Assembly (NCBI GenBank): GCA_015698045.1
Contig: BLAL01000088.1
Span: 215,924 to 279,923, forward strand
Source of the DNA: Rhizophagus clarus
Taxonomy: Eukaryota; Glomeromycota; Glomeromycetes; Glomerales; Glomeraceae
Length of the DNA: 64,000 nt
Direction of reading: 5' to 3'
Made by a program: the position numbers and the translations under genes
Shown here: piece after piece, positions 9,901-23,207 of the stretch
Layout of the letters: each line of letters begins with the position of its first letter
Position numbering within the stretch: the first letter of the stretch is position 1
Notes under the pieces: generated by a model
Databases searched by the model: none
What the model saw: the letters and a program-made list of their open reading frames with translations, nothing else
Told to the model about the DNA's origin: nothing

Positions 9901-12900
9901 TTATTAGATTTTAGAGATATTGATATTTGAATTTTCCTTTTTTTGTTAATCAGTCTATTACCGTATTTACAATTATAATTATCTTTTACTGTTAATATCT
10001 GAAGTTTTAGCGGACAAATAATTTAATAGCTTTTAACCGTTTATAAATATTTAACAAACTTTTATTAGCATCGATATGCAAATACGCCTAGGGTGTTTCA
10101 GGAGGACCGGCCCAAATTATTCCTGATCATTACCACTTGGCGTTAGTTAATCAGAAAAAAGAAATATCTATATGATCTATCGAAATTTACAAGAATTCAC
10201 AGGGTCTAATCCAAATGAAGTGATATAAAAGTTTGTAAAGATAACAAGATAACAGAGCAATTTTAGCGGTGAGGTCTTTTACTAATGGAATGAAAGAAAG
10301 TTAAGAATTGTAGTATTCTAACATATTTTCCCAATAATATATCTGATACCTCTACCTTATCCTCCCATGAGTTTTATCTTTCTTTTTTTGCTAAAGTTTT
10401 TTTATACGGTAATATTGAAAAAACGTTCTATACAGTAGTACATCGCTAAATATTGAAATAAAAGTTCTAAAAGTTTATAGGAATTTGAATTGTTTTTGAT
10501 TTATCAACGAAATTATAAATTTATTAATTTCCTCATATAATCCCAACTTCAATTAAATGAGATTATTATCATCGCATATGATAGCCCATAAAATTTATAG
10601 TAACGAAATTAAGTATTTAATAATTCTATCTAAAATTTCATAATTATCACAACAAATCCATATGTTCTAGTCCACGAAATTGATAATGCTAAAATATTTT
10701 TTTTTTATTTGATCGAATGTTGACGATTCTGCATAAATGGTTCTTTTTTTTTTTATAAAAATGTTTGATTTCAGTTAAACGTCCATTCAATGAAACATCC
10801 CTTCGGTGAAATGGCTTCAGCGAAATGAATTTCGGCAAAATGTACCGTAAATCTTTGACAAAAGATATTATAATTCGTGACCGATTCAAAAATACTTTAA
10901 GAAAAAAATACTTTAAAAAAACAGAAATTATTCACCAGAACATACATTGTTTTAAATTTATTGGTTGAGCTAGTAGAAATTATATTATTAAATACTGCTG
11001 AATTTGGTCAATTATCTAAACCAGCACTTATATATACATGAAAATTTGAAAATGGTACAGTGTCATTCTAGCACTATTTCTAGTTGCAAAATAACTTAAA
11101 CCAATTAGAGAATTTGTTACCGAACGTCAAAAAATTGTAAATTAGGTATGGATTTTAGCAGATATTATAGAAATTATCCTATCAAAATGAATAGAATTCG
11201 GGAGAAACAATTTAGGACGAAACAGTATACATATTATTGAGGGTGATGGGAAAATGGTTGCTCTGGTAGATGTATTTTCCGCAATTATAGTTGAGACGTC
11301 AGGATGGAACTACTGTAATTGTAAAAAAATAAAAATAGAAAATTCTAAAATCTTTATATTAATTAAAAAATTTATTTTGTATATATTAAAATATTTAAAT
11401 CAAATCACGAAAATAAAAAGTATCTTCAACATTTTAAAATAAATAAATAGTATGTTACAAAATAATAGTAAATTGCGTACGTATTAAAAAATTAGTATAA
11501 CATTATAAAAAAGTATTATTAAAACAAAAATAAGCTTCGCCTAATTGTAATGGATTTTGAGGTGACAAGACACGTGAATAAAAAATAGTAATCACGATTC
11601 GAGATTACTACTCGCATTTAGTTGAGAACCAATATAGCATCTAGTGAATATTAAGAAATATAGTAATCTAGAAATCGAAGCCGGAATAAATTTACAAAGC
11701 CACATGCGCATTTAACCGATAAAAATGATTTATATACGGCAAACTGAAAGCCCGTTGAAGCTTAGAAGTATAATAATTTTATTAATATCGTAATGGAGAT
11801 CAAAATCAGGTTCAATTAACAAAGCCGCATGCGCATTTAGCTGAGAGATTTTGGCCCGTCGTTCTATTTCACATGACTTACCATAGTTATTCATCACATG
11901 ATTAACTTAATATGATATGACGTTGTGCTGCAGTACAACTGTAGTATTGTAGATAATTTCTTTGATTATGTGCAGATTTGTAAAAGTATCGGTATAAATC
12001 AAGATAAAGCTTTCTGTAATAGCTTAACAATAACGACACAATAACAACAGATAATTACATATTATTTATAATCTTTCAATTGAAAGTATGATCATCTACA
12101 ACATATTATATAAAATTTAAAAATAAAATTTCAAAATTTCGGAACAATATTTAAATAAATAAAATTTAATAATAGTAAATATGACAAATACACTCTTTTC
12201 TTGAAATAAATATCATTTTTGATCCTAAAAAAAAAAGGGACGGAATACCAATTCCGAAACAAAATAATAATGCATGGATTCGTAATTTCTAAAATATTAC
12301 ATATTTTAATGAACTGCTTCATAGAGTAATTTTCTCATTCTACGGAATTTCATTGTCCGATAATTACATATATTTGGAAAAAGTCCCTGTATATTTATGA
12401 TCAGCAACAAAAATCGTTATTGTTCTTTAGTAAATTATTTTATTCGTTAATTGTCTTGCAGGAGAATAATGATATTTATGGTAAAAGATATACGTGCATG
12501 ACGGTCAAATATTTTCTTATAAAAAAGCTTTGAAAATATTCTAGCAAGATTCAAAATATTCTTATATTTTTATTTACAAAAATTATTTAATTGCAAATCA
12601 TAAATTATTATATCCTATTATTTATTAATTATAAACATTATTATTATTAATCATATAAAAGTAATAAAATCTTTAAACGAAATAAATCACCTTTTATTTT
12701 CGTTATAAAAAATTCACATTTAAAATAATGATTAAATTCAAAATGAAATCATTTGATTTAATCTATAACATATTCTAAATATTTAAAATCTTAATAATGG
12801 AAAACACTAATCTATCTCTTTAATAGAGATTATTTTTGTATCCAATATCCATAATCATTATCCTTAAAATAATGATTCCTGGTAATAATAATAATAACAT

Positions 12901-13120
12901 CCCTACTACATAGAAATAAATTTTATGGATCCAATAAAATTTATTTTTCATTGATAAAATTCTGGCCTACTTTAAATTCGGTCTCAAATGATTGGTCGTT
13001 TAATGGACTTAATCATTTATTGATGGATATCTGGAAAAGACGGCTTTATTAATGACCTAGTAGGGATTTAATCTAAACTTACCGTCGAACAGTTGGGATC
13101 TTTAAGACGATTTTATTCTC
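9900..13120. other. Gene-poor AT-rich interval
   Basis: No credible gene. A more GC-rich patch at 10085-10145 (GGACCGGCCC) and a pair of similar words at 11700 and 11823 (CATGCGCATTTA) look like fragments of old mobile elements, unidentified. The ORFs present are short and built from lysine/isoleucine-rich AT translation. Confidence 0.45.
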
Positions 13121-13129
13121 AATGAAGAT

Positions 13130-13258
13130 GGATAATCGGATACTATATTTGAATTTTGCTAATGGATTATTGGATACTATATTTGAATTTTGCTAATGGA
13201 TAATTGGATACTATATTTGAATTTTGCTAATGGATAATTGGATACTATATTTGAATTT
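13130..13258. repeat. 34-bp minisatellite, 3.8 copies
   Basis: Unit GGATAATTGGATACTATATT plus TGAATTTTGCTAAT, repeated with a 34-base period three full times and 27 bases of a fourth. Copies differ by only one or two bases, so expansion is recent. Confidence 0.95.
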
Positions 13259-13907
13259 GTTCCTTAAAAAGTGTTACGACTATATACAACTTCATACTTA
13301 TGTATTTACAAAATATTGTATATTTAAATAATTTTTGTTTTCGTCTCGTAATTTATAATAAAAAATTGTTCTAAAATTAAATTCGTCTCAAATCAGAAAA
13401 GATTTACAATTGTGAAAGTCAGTCATGGGTTAGTTGATAGTACCGTTGTACTGTAGTACAACCTAATAAATGTTGCGCGTTTATTTAGAACACAGCCAAC
13501 TTCTATCTTATCGACTAACAAATCAGTAACACCGATATCCAAGATAATCTATGCAGAAAATTGCATTTAATTCACACGTTTTTTTTTTTGCCGCACGGCG
13601 AAACAACAATCCTAAAATTAAAAAAGTTTATTCTAGAGGTAAATACTTTTAAAGGTCATTTTTGTTTTTAACGTATATAAATTTTTTTTTTTTTAAAAAA
13701 AAAAACCTATTTTTAGATTAATTATTATAGTGAAATAAATTCCTGTAAAAATATTATTCATTTTTACGATATTATAAGAGGTAAAATATTTTGGATATAC
13801 AGAATTATATATGTATTTAGCTACCTTTGTGAGACCTAAAATAATTTTTTTTTTTCGTTAGTATTGAAATACGTTGATAGCTTAGCGGTACTCTTGAACT
13901 TACTTGA

Positions 13908-14460
13908 GAAGATAAAATCAATATGGCAATTCAATCTTCTCATACTGTATTAACCCTATATAATGAAGGAATAGTGCATCGTGACTTGGTAAATTCATTA
14001 GTTTTATTTGTTTTATATTCTTATTTTTCTTATTTTGTCTTGTAATTTTAATATGTGTTATTTATTCATTTTAATAATAGCACTCCAAGAATATTTGTCA
14101 TAAAAATATTAAATTGACAAATCTTGGTTCGTCCAGGGGTTGTTCACTCAGATATTTTCCCTATATCGATACCCCGGTCGGTGTACTACTATGGGAAATA
14201 TCTAGTGGGATTCCCTCAAACCAAGAAATATTATTTACATCGGGTTGTTCCTGATACACCTGAAGAATATGCAAAAATTTATACTGGTAAATATAATCTA
14301 ATTTTAATTATAATAATTTAAAAATTCGTCCGTTAATTCGCTAATTCTGTTTATTATTTATTTTATCTAGAGTTGTCTGTATTCCTCTTGAGAACGATTC
14401 TACGCCTAACTGCGAATGTCGGTTGGAAATTCAATCAAATGTTCATGGCGTCCAATGTCC
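13908..14460 (+). pseudogene. TKL-type protein kinase pseudogene
   Basis: First piece (to 13988) reads LTLYNEGIVHRDL, the HRD catalytic loop, followed by a proper donor GTAAAT; after acceptor AATAG (14080) the text resumes HSKNI and continues KLTNLGSS where KLADFGLS is expected, so the metal-binding DFG has decayed to NLG. The same frame runs on through RYFPYIDTP directly into VGVLLWEISSG; about 25 residues between the APE-like loop and helix F, normally containing KSDVYS, are deleted. A later segment gives VPDTPEEYAKIYT and another donor, then degrades. No N-lobe is recognisable upstream of 13900. Loss of N-lobe, DFG and part of the activation segment make this a clear dead copy of the kinase family represented intact at 18887-20140. 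Confidence 0.75.
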
Positions 14461-15249
14461 ACGAATAATAGTTAAATGAAATAATTGATAGATTAGAATG
14501 AGTTTATTTATTACAAATTTATTACAAGTTTTATAATAAAGATTTTTTTTTTTTTTTTAATTAAAAATATTGAAATATTTTAAAATATTTTGATCAACAA
14601 TTTATGAAATTCTACATAACGTGGTAGTGACGGCGCATGCCTCTAGTTTACCCCAGTGCTTTAACCGGCACGTCGGATAACTTCACCATATGGTTAAATG
14701 TGGATTTCTTTTCACTTGAATACACGGTAATTTCAATTATCAGCTACTATATAATCTAAATTACATCATTTAGGATTTCTCACGGATATTCCTTTCTTGT
14801 CATTACCGATATCGGTTTGAAATAACGAGGGTGACTTTTAATTTGGTTTTGAGATTTCAAATTTATTTTTAGCTCGGGGGTCAATAAGTTTATTTTACAA
14901 GGGGTTTTGGACTTTTGATTCCTGAGACCGCATTGCATTTGATTCCTCAGAGTGATTAAAAATATATCGAGTTTCAATCTGATGATAATGGAAATATTAT
15001 TTCTTTTCAAGAAAAAAAAATTTAAGGAAACAGTTAAAGATCGGTTTTGGTCACAATCCCTTGCGTTGGCTTAGAGCAATCTGATTTTAATAAGCCCTTA
15101 AGATGGGCAACTGTCTCGCACATCATCACTAATTTCTTGAGAAATGAACTTGTATCAGATCCTGAGATCGGTTAGGCATAGAAGTGGCTCAAGCAAGGAT
15201 ATTATTTTGCCACAATGCCTTTTCAAATATTTTATGATATTCATTATTC

Positions 15250-15281
<32 letters not shown>

Positions 15282-17088
15282 TACATTAAAATAAATGTAT
15301 TGCAAAAAAATAAATTATTTAAAATACAGTATACTTATGTAATATATAAGATATAAAAGAAAAAAAGAATTAAAGTTAATAAAGTATAAATTTAATAGAT
15401 TTTATTATTATATTATATTATCGAATATCAATCAATATTATCAGTTTGTGGTCGATCTTATAACGCAGAAGAGTTCTCTGTAAAATATGTCAACTAAAGA
15501 GATATTTCGAATTATCATGTAGTTCTTCAAATGTCAATTCGCAGCAATGGAATACTCGGTAAGCTTTTCATAATTAAAGAACGCGATTCACGAAAAGTAA
15601 AAGAATTCTAGTAATGAACTGTTAACAGTTTTATTTTTTAAACCCTTTCACAAATTGATATATTAAATCAATTTATTTCACTAAATACGTTATTATTATA
15701 GAATAATATTACCAATATTGGAATAAAGATAAGACTTATCGTATCGCTTTTTATGTAGAAATACGTTGCAAATCAATGAATGCATCTATCGAACTTAAAA
15801 TAGGAATAGAAAATTTTATTTCCCATAAATGTATTGTTTGATAGATCTACGTCAATATCATCATTTGAGGAAAATTCATCTACAAAGCTAATGAGAAAAT
15901 ATTACTAATGCGTCGAGTAAATAATTGTATCAGATTGTTTTAAAAATAGCCGGTCAAAACTCATGACATAATTTCATGATCTTTGGATGATATTTTCGTT
16001 TTACAACAAGGTATGGGAAAAGAGATTCCACAAGTTTTTTCCATACTTAACAAAAAGAACAATAGAATTGTTTGAGTGCATAATGCAATTATTGCATGTA
16101 GCTTATGTAGGCAATAAATTTCTGTAAAAGGTTATTGAAATAAGGGATTAATAAAACTATATTTAAAATACAATAATAATAATGTTTGATTTCAATGGCG
16201 TAAACATATGTGAAATATGCAAAGAATTATGTTGCATAATTTTTTATAATGAATTATGAGAAAATTTTATGGTTTATTTAACTATAAATGAATTAAATTA
16301 ATATTTTATTTTTGGAAACTTCATGAATGTTGGCTGGTCATTTATCATTTTTGTTTAGATATGATCCTTTTTTTGAAAATAAAGCAAATCTTAATTAATC
16401 TAAATAAAGTATCTTATCAAAGAAAGAATGTTAATAATAACAAATTTAGTTAATTTTTTTATCAAAAAAAGAAGGGGTTATACAATTATAATTTCTTTTA
16501 AAAAAAGAATAGAATCGGTTCTATTATTACTTCTGTTATTGTACTGTTAATTTTTTGCGAAATCGAACATTAAAGTATATGCGTACCTGCCGGAATTTTC
16601 TGTCAAAGGTCGATCTTCACGAACCGTATAAAAACCACATCATCTCGAACTTCATAAAAAATCTCAAAAAAGTTCATCATACAACATTTTATATCGGCCG
16701 AAATGCAGGTTCATTCTCATAATAAATTTTTTCAAAATTCAAATAAAAGTCACTTACTGACACTCGTACCCACGCAAAAGTTCTCAGATGCTAAAATTGA
16801 CACAAATTCACAGATTGATGAACTTTTATTAAACATTAAAACATTTCCGACTTGTAATATTGGCACAAATTGGTTAACTTTATCAAGAATTTTAATCAAT
16901 TATTACAAATTGTCAATTTTCATTTTGTAATATTGGCACAAATTAGTTTAAATTTATTTTTAAATAATAATTATCATCATATAGAATAGTTTATAAACGT
17001 TCCGAATTCAATTCCTTTAAATTATTAGAGAATAATAATAGCTCAATTGTTAAATGACAATATTTGTTATATAGTTTGATCTTTTTAA
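14461..17088. other. Gene-poor interval
   Basis: Contains long homopolymer tracts (T-run and A-run back to back at 15250-15281, a perfect-looking hairpin) and a slightly GC-richer patch at 14620-14700 and 15040-15130 that could be old element sequence. The ORF at 16703-16930 (MQVHSHNKFF) has no recognisable domain or splice structure and is not called. Confidence 0.4.
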
Positions 17089-17149
17089 TACGGTCAACCT
17101 CCCATACAGTCACGCATGATACGTGTGACTATATGGGAGGTTGACTGTA
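17089..17149. mobile_element. 57-bp foldback MITE with TA target duplication
   Basis: Element 17091-17147 is almost a perfect palindrome: arms CRGTCAACCTCCCATAYAG and its reverse complement, separated by a loop of about nine bases (GCATGATAC). It is flanked on both sides by TA (17089-17090, 17148-17149). TA duplication with CAGT-type ends is the pattern of Tc1/mariner/pogo-derived miniature elements; only the two terminal repeats remain. Confidence 0.75.
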
Positions 17150-18880
17150 TTGATCCTATAAATTTTGTTATCAATAAAAACTTATTTTAAATTTGAGCAT
17201 TATTTTTGCCAACTATATTTTCACACGTGACAACCTTTCATCCGATGAATGAAAGAAATACAGTGTATATTCTAAAATTGAACGGTCAATTTATAAATAC
17301 TTTCGTTTAATAATCAATTGAAAAAAGTCATGAATTAATCCTTCGTAAATCCTTCACCTATAAATGAGTTGATTTGACATCTAATTCTCTAAGAGTATTT
17401 CTCTTCCCATTCACATGATCTCGTTTCTAAATTAACCATTTAAATAGATGCTTCTTACTTAATAACGATTTATAAAAAAAAATTAATCGATTAAAATTGT
17501 TCGATGAATTGTCAAAAAAAGGGAACAATTATCATTCACATTAGTATGCTTTGTCCAAGAGTTCGTCTAAGATTTATATTTTTTTCAACAACAAAATAAA
17601 TACACCTTGAACAACTTACATCATATCTAGAAGGACGCAACATTTTGGACCTGAATTACATTCTCTTATTATCCAACTTCATTTTTAACCCTGATGATTT
17701 CTACTACATTTTTCGGTCAGCATTCAATTCAGCATATACAAAATTCGAAGCCCATATTCCACAACATTTAACACATGCTCTATTCCACACTTCTTGTATT
17801 TTTGATCCTTTATCCAGAGTGTTAAGAAAAAATTCGGTTGATACATTTCTTTAAATTTCTCGTTAACTAGTGACTCAAATTTTTTTTTATTTTGTAGAAT
17901 GAACCTACATCACAGTTTTTGTCTTTTTTTTTAAAAAATTAGCTACATAAGTTAGTTTATAAAAATTTTATAATGATTTTTATTTATTTATTATGATAAT
18001 TAATAGGCTTTCATATAAACTTAGTTTATTGAATTATATTACATAACGATGATTTGGATATTCAGCTTTTTCTAACCGCAACTTTTTTTTTTATCATCTT
18101 GTCTGTATATTAAGGGGAATTCAAACAGGAAATATATCACGCAATGGGCCATTTATTGCGAGTCCGTAAATGAAATAATTGAAGACACATTGATCTTAAT
18201 TCATACTGGTTAGAAGAAATTTACCAATTTTTTCAAATATAGCTAGCTATTTGGCTTCCAATTCTAGCTGTAATATAGAGCGTAGCTTCCTATTTATTTT
18301 AATCTTTTAAATAATGATCGTCAAAACCTTCAGTTCTTATCGTTAAAGCAACTAATCATGATGTATTTTAATGGAGAGGGTAAATTTTTTATTTTGAACA
18401 TGGTCATCACATAACCACATGCAGGCCCATCGTGGTGTCACTGAGTACGGTATTACGGTAATACATGTAACATACATTATTGTATGGCAGGTTGCATAAC
18501 ATTACTTATGGGTTACATTAACTCTGAAAATTGTATAAATACGACCGAATTGAAAATTTTATAATTTTTTGCTCGTTCTGGTCTATAAAGTTAAAGATTC
18601 GACATTTGCTTTAATTTAACTCGCAGGTTCTAAAAACTTGAACTATAATTTGTTCCACTTCAAGTCTTCAATACTACTTCAACTCATCGATTTCACATAA
18701 AAAACGTTTATATATTCGCTTTTCATTTTTATCCGGTCAAAACATCATCGAATACTGCGCCACAAAAATGGTTTTTTTTTTATCGCAGAGGGGGGTTTTT
18801 ATAGGAAGTGAGTCAAATAACATACATATTACTAAAAAAACACATACATACAACCAAACACAAACGCCAATATGACATCA
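17150..18880. other. Intergenic, including upstream region of the kinase gene
   Basis: At 17540-17870 the sequence is less AT-biased and includes a 69-codon ORF (MDLNYILLLSNFIFNPDDFYY) without recognisable domain; it may be a relic exon but is not supported. At 18440-18480 short words GTATTACGGTAATAC form a small palindrome. The kinase's first exon and promoter should lie in 18550-18880. Confidence 0.35.
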
Positions 18881-18886
18881 TTATAG

Positions 18887-20140
18887 TTACGCATTGGAGA
18901 TCATTACGCCGATAAGATAAAGATATTATTAGACGGTGGGAAAATCTATTGCTATGGCTCTCAAGATTTTAAGATTCTTCGGGAAACTATCTGTTTTGGA
19001 GGATCTGCTTCGGTTTATGCCGCAAAGTGGAAGAATACATCAACAATATATGCGATTAAAAAATTTGTCGATAATAAAGAGGTATGTTTACTGATTGCAT
19101 TTTTCGTTATATAAAATAAAAATATTAAAGGTCCACTTTCTTTCTAGATTGATTTAACGAATATAGCTAATTCCCATAAAAATATAATACAATTTCATGG
19201 AATTACGAAATTCGATGGTAAAATAACAATTATATATTAGAGATATGATATTTTTTTTTTTTTTTTGAATGCCTTATTGAACCGTTTTAATTTTTATAGA
19301 TGAAGAAAAATATTCTCTTGTTCTTGAATATGCGGATGGTGGAACACTGAGAGATTATTTAAGAAACGATACTATAACTTTTAAGTGGAAAGACCAATTA
19401 AAGTTTGCTAAAGAGATTGCAAGTGCGATTTTATGGTTACATGATGATAGGGGAATCGTACATGGGGATCTTGTAAGTATACTATTGTTTTATAATTTAT
19501 TTATTTAAACTAGTTCACTACATCGTGTGACTAACACATTCTTCTTTAGCATCCCAATAATATCTTAATGCATCAGAATACGATTAAATTGGCAGATTTC
19601 GGCCGTTCATCTCTAAAAGAATCAGATTGTGATAATAATACTGAAGTATGGGGTGTAATGCCTTATGTGGATCCTAAAGCGTTTGATCAAGAGACTTCAT
19701 ACAAGATGAACGAGAAATCTGATATATATTGTTTGGGATTTTTATTCTGGGAGTTAACTAGCCGCAAGTCGCCTTTTGATGGTCTTAGAGATTGTGATAT
19801 TACGTTGAAGATACTTAGTGGTGTGAGAGAAAACCCTGTTTCGAACACGAATGGTGAATTTATTAAGCTTTATCAAAGTAAGTATAAATTAATTGCGAAG
19901 CAATGAGTCCTTTGGTATTAATTCAATTTTTATTTTTCTTATCTTAATCTAATTTGAATAGAATGTTGGAAATACGAACCAGATGAACGACCAAATATTT
20001 CCCAAGTAAATTCAGAACTTCACAATATTGATTCTAATAACAATAATACATCCACTTTTCTTTACTCTAAAAAAAGCGAAGAAAGTAAAAGAACACATTC
20101 CTGTCAAATTGACTTTAACAAGATTTGTCAACAAGATTGA
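18887..20140 (+). CDS. TKL-like protein kinase (intact kinase domain, first exon not assigned)
   Basis: Serine/threonine or dual-specificity kinase of the tyrosine-kinase-like group, greatly expanded in Glomeromycotina. Exons: 18887-19081, 19148-19217, 19300-19472, 19550-19877, 19962-20140, all GT-AG and in phase; TGA at 20138. Motifs in order: glycine loop FGGSASVYAAKW, VAIK-type lysine in YAIKKF, hinge LVLEYADGG, catalytic loop VHGDLHPNNI, DFG in LADFGRS, KSDIYCLGFLFWEL in helix F, SPFDG, and CWKYEPDERP at the end of the C-lobe. The catalytic aspartate is present but the preceding arginine of HRD is glycine, so this is a non-RD kinase, usually not activated by activation-loop phosphorylation. 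The region around helix C looks short. The start is open: 18887 follows an acceptor (ATTATAG), so an upstream exon must supply the ATG; one candidate (ATG 18768, donor at 18807) gives the wrong phase. Confidence 0.85.
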
Positions 20141-21400
20141 TATACCCTTTTTTAGATTTTCGCTATTATTATAACAATTGTTTTTCCGTTCAAATAGAGT
20201 ACCTGTTATTTTTTTTTTATCTTAATATTTAAACGAACATTTATTTCTTTGTAGAAAAAATAAAGCGAGATTTTTTTTTATTACGCAATTCTGAACTTAT
20301 TATTTCGAGTGTCGATATTTGTGTAATGAAACTTTAACAAACATTGTAATTTAATATAACATTTACGTTATCTATTTAAGTTTTAAAAGGATGATATCAA
20401 ATGTGTGTGGAAGAAAAGTCAAGACAATCAAGACAATTTACTGGTAGTCATAATCAAAGAATATAATATCATTGTTAATAAACGCAATGTAATTTTTACT
20501 CTGAGAATTGTGGCCTTCTTAATGGAAAAAAAAAATTAGAATTTTGTTTAAAAATAATCAGATATATCGCCGATCCATCAGATTCATTAATCAATTAAAA
20601 AAAAAAAATATATATATATTAAAATTTATCTATATAACAAAGTTCATAATATACGAGACACTCGATTTCTGTAAATTCCGTATAATTAGATCGGTCACGA
20701 GTTAGTGTCATTTTTGTTATTTACGAATTTCAAATTATTTGAATTTATAAAAAATTTGATGTGAAAAGAGATGTTTTTAATTTTTTTTTTTTGGAAAAAA
20801 GAATTTTGGGAACACTGGTATTTATAATTGATGTTTACAAACGCAAAACACGCACCGATCTGGAAATTTGATTATACGATCAATTCAAAATAATAATTTT
20901 GTCATAACAAAGGTTACACACAGCTAAAAACCCATCAAACATTATTAAAATATCCTAACTTGTCTTTTCAATATACAGTATCTATACAACCATAACCAAT
21001 AAACGAAGAATGAATTAAAAAAAATTGATTATCAAAATTTAAAATATTTCTAAAAAAAAAAACTTACTTTTATTTGACGCAACGCCAGATTCATACAATA
21101 TTATAACAATCATTAATCACATCAGAAAATAACGTTCATCGAGAGTTTAACTTATAATTCACATTCAGAAAATTGTGTACATAATATTTTTTTACTTTTA
21201 CTATACGATTTATCAACTGATCATGTTAGATGCTTCATTATTTTATGTTTTCCTCAAGTAGCATATTAGATGAACAATAGAGAAATTTTTTATGAAATGT
21301 TGAAATGTCATGCTGGTTAATGTTTCCCGTTAACTGACCCTTATTAAATACGAAAAACCTTCTTTTATATCTCAGTGTGTAAAAAAAAAAAGTTAGAAGC
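20141..21400. other. Intergenic AT-rich
   Basis: 3' flank of the kinase gene followed by AT-rich sequence with A- and TA-runs (20595-20625). No gene seen. Confidence 0.5.
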
Positions 21401-23200
21401 CTTCTTCACTTTCTACCTCTATTTTCGCTCATAAGTCCCGCAATTAAAGTAGAAAGCGACAGTTGCGCTAATAATATTGAGTAAATTTTGCTTAAATAAT
21501 TTAAAAAAAAATTTTAATATCATTGAAAATAATTTTATTACATATAAAAGCATAAATAAATGTTTAGAACTTATCCAAACGAACATCGATATCATATTTG
21601 CTAACAGTACCGTGGCTTGATATCCACTGCGGAATAAATATATGTAACTTGTCGCGTTTTTCATGAATAATATTAAGAATCATTTCTCCCCGCAACTGAA
21701 ATATGATGATACTTTGGAATTTGATAAAATTTTCTTGTACTTAAAGTCATATGAGTTTATGAGGGCAGTAGATGCGGCAAGTGTCTCAATTTCATTTTGC
21801 TCCAGGAAAAAGGATTGTATCATTGTACTTATTATTAATCCTGTTATTGCAGCTTTCGTGGGTTTAATATTCAGAATCTTACTCCAGAGGAACAAGCAAG
21901 ATTTTTGTGATATGGTATTCCAAGGACCCATTGATCATATACTAATATATCTGGAGAGACAAGGCTAGTCAAGACAAACTTACTTAGCGAACAAGACTAC
22001 TTATGTCAATCCCATTTTTCTAATAATTGAATTTAATGTTATAATATTACATAATATAAATAAACAATTAAGACGGTAAACTCGATTTTGCTTTGCCCTA
22101 CTTGCGCGCACTCTATCTGCAACGACGCCATTAGGCCAGTAAATCCTTCTAAAGATTTCAAAGGATAAAATAAAACGGATAGCGGGTGTTTCAAGGGAAG
22201 AATTTGCCCGCCCCCTAGACGTTTGCAAAAGCAATAATGGCAGTTCATTCCCGCTATCCCAGAAACTTGCTATTGTGCTAGCACTAAGTCCAATACCAAT
22301 AAATTTCAATTTCATCACTATATTACAGTTGCAGAAGAATAAGGCAAATAGACGTAAGAAATCACGTGTAGTGAATACGTGAAATGAATCACATGCAGAC
22401 TGCAGGATTTACCTTAAGAAATTGCGTCACTCCTCCATTCATTTTCAGCGTGCATTCTTTGAAGTCCATTATTTAACTCCAGGATCGTTCTTCCAAGTTC
22501 ATTATCTTATTTACGAAAATAGAACAATGCACCTTCTAAAGCTGCATATGTAATTACGTTCTTTGAAAAAACCACTCTGGATCACGTCCATTGTTAAGAT
22601 GCCTTGGGTAAGCATCTCACCTAATGCAACGACGGAAATGAAGAGTGAAATCGGAAAAATGTCACGTCTGTTCGTATTATCTGTAGTTTGTAAAATTGTT
22701 TCAAAAAGCAGTATGCAGGTTTATTGGAACTTTTTAGATAGTAACAGGTAAAGGATTTTATCTGCTGAAGGCAAGACCCTTTTATACTTTTTTTTTTATA
22801 TTTCTTTATTGAACACCGTATGTAAGTCCTACATTGGACGAACATAACGAGCTTAGAAATACTTTCTATACAATAAAGCCACTGTTTCTCAAGTGGATCC
22901 TATAAACTAAAATAATAAAAATACGAACACGAAGACTATAATTAAAATATTTACTATTTATGTTTAATACGAGAAAATATGTCCTGCGCTATACATAAAA
23001 TTATTACGCTTTTTCTGTTGGTTCTGGTTTGGAGAACTTTGTGAACCGGAAGAATTTTTGATATTGCGTTTATTATTTTCATTAATAGTTGGGATGCATT
23101 AACTACTAAATTGTTGTTTCTATTACTTGTTCAAATTCTGCGTTTAATTTTTTCACTTCGTTATATTTTAACACGGTAAGACGAAAACATGTGGTGTAGG
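21401..23200. other. Unclassified, less AT-biased interval with broken ORFs
   Basis: Base composition is more balanced than the surroundings (for example 22080-22280), and overlapping ORFs occur on both strands (21663-21968 plus; 22001-22318 minus). One plus-strand frame near 21860 reads NIQNLTPEEQARF, which looks protein-like, yet it is closed within a few codons. Together this suggests a decayed gene or element, but neither strand nor family could be fixed. Confidence 0.3.
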
Positions 23201-23207
23201 ATCAACC

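Noticed and set aside
21419..22318. Several overlapping ORFs of 60-105 codons on both strands
   Set aside because: No strand gives a continuous spliced frame or recognised domain; kept only as an unclassified interval.
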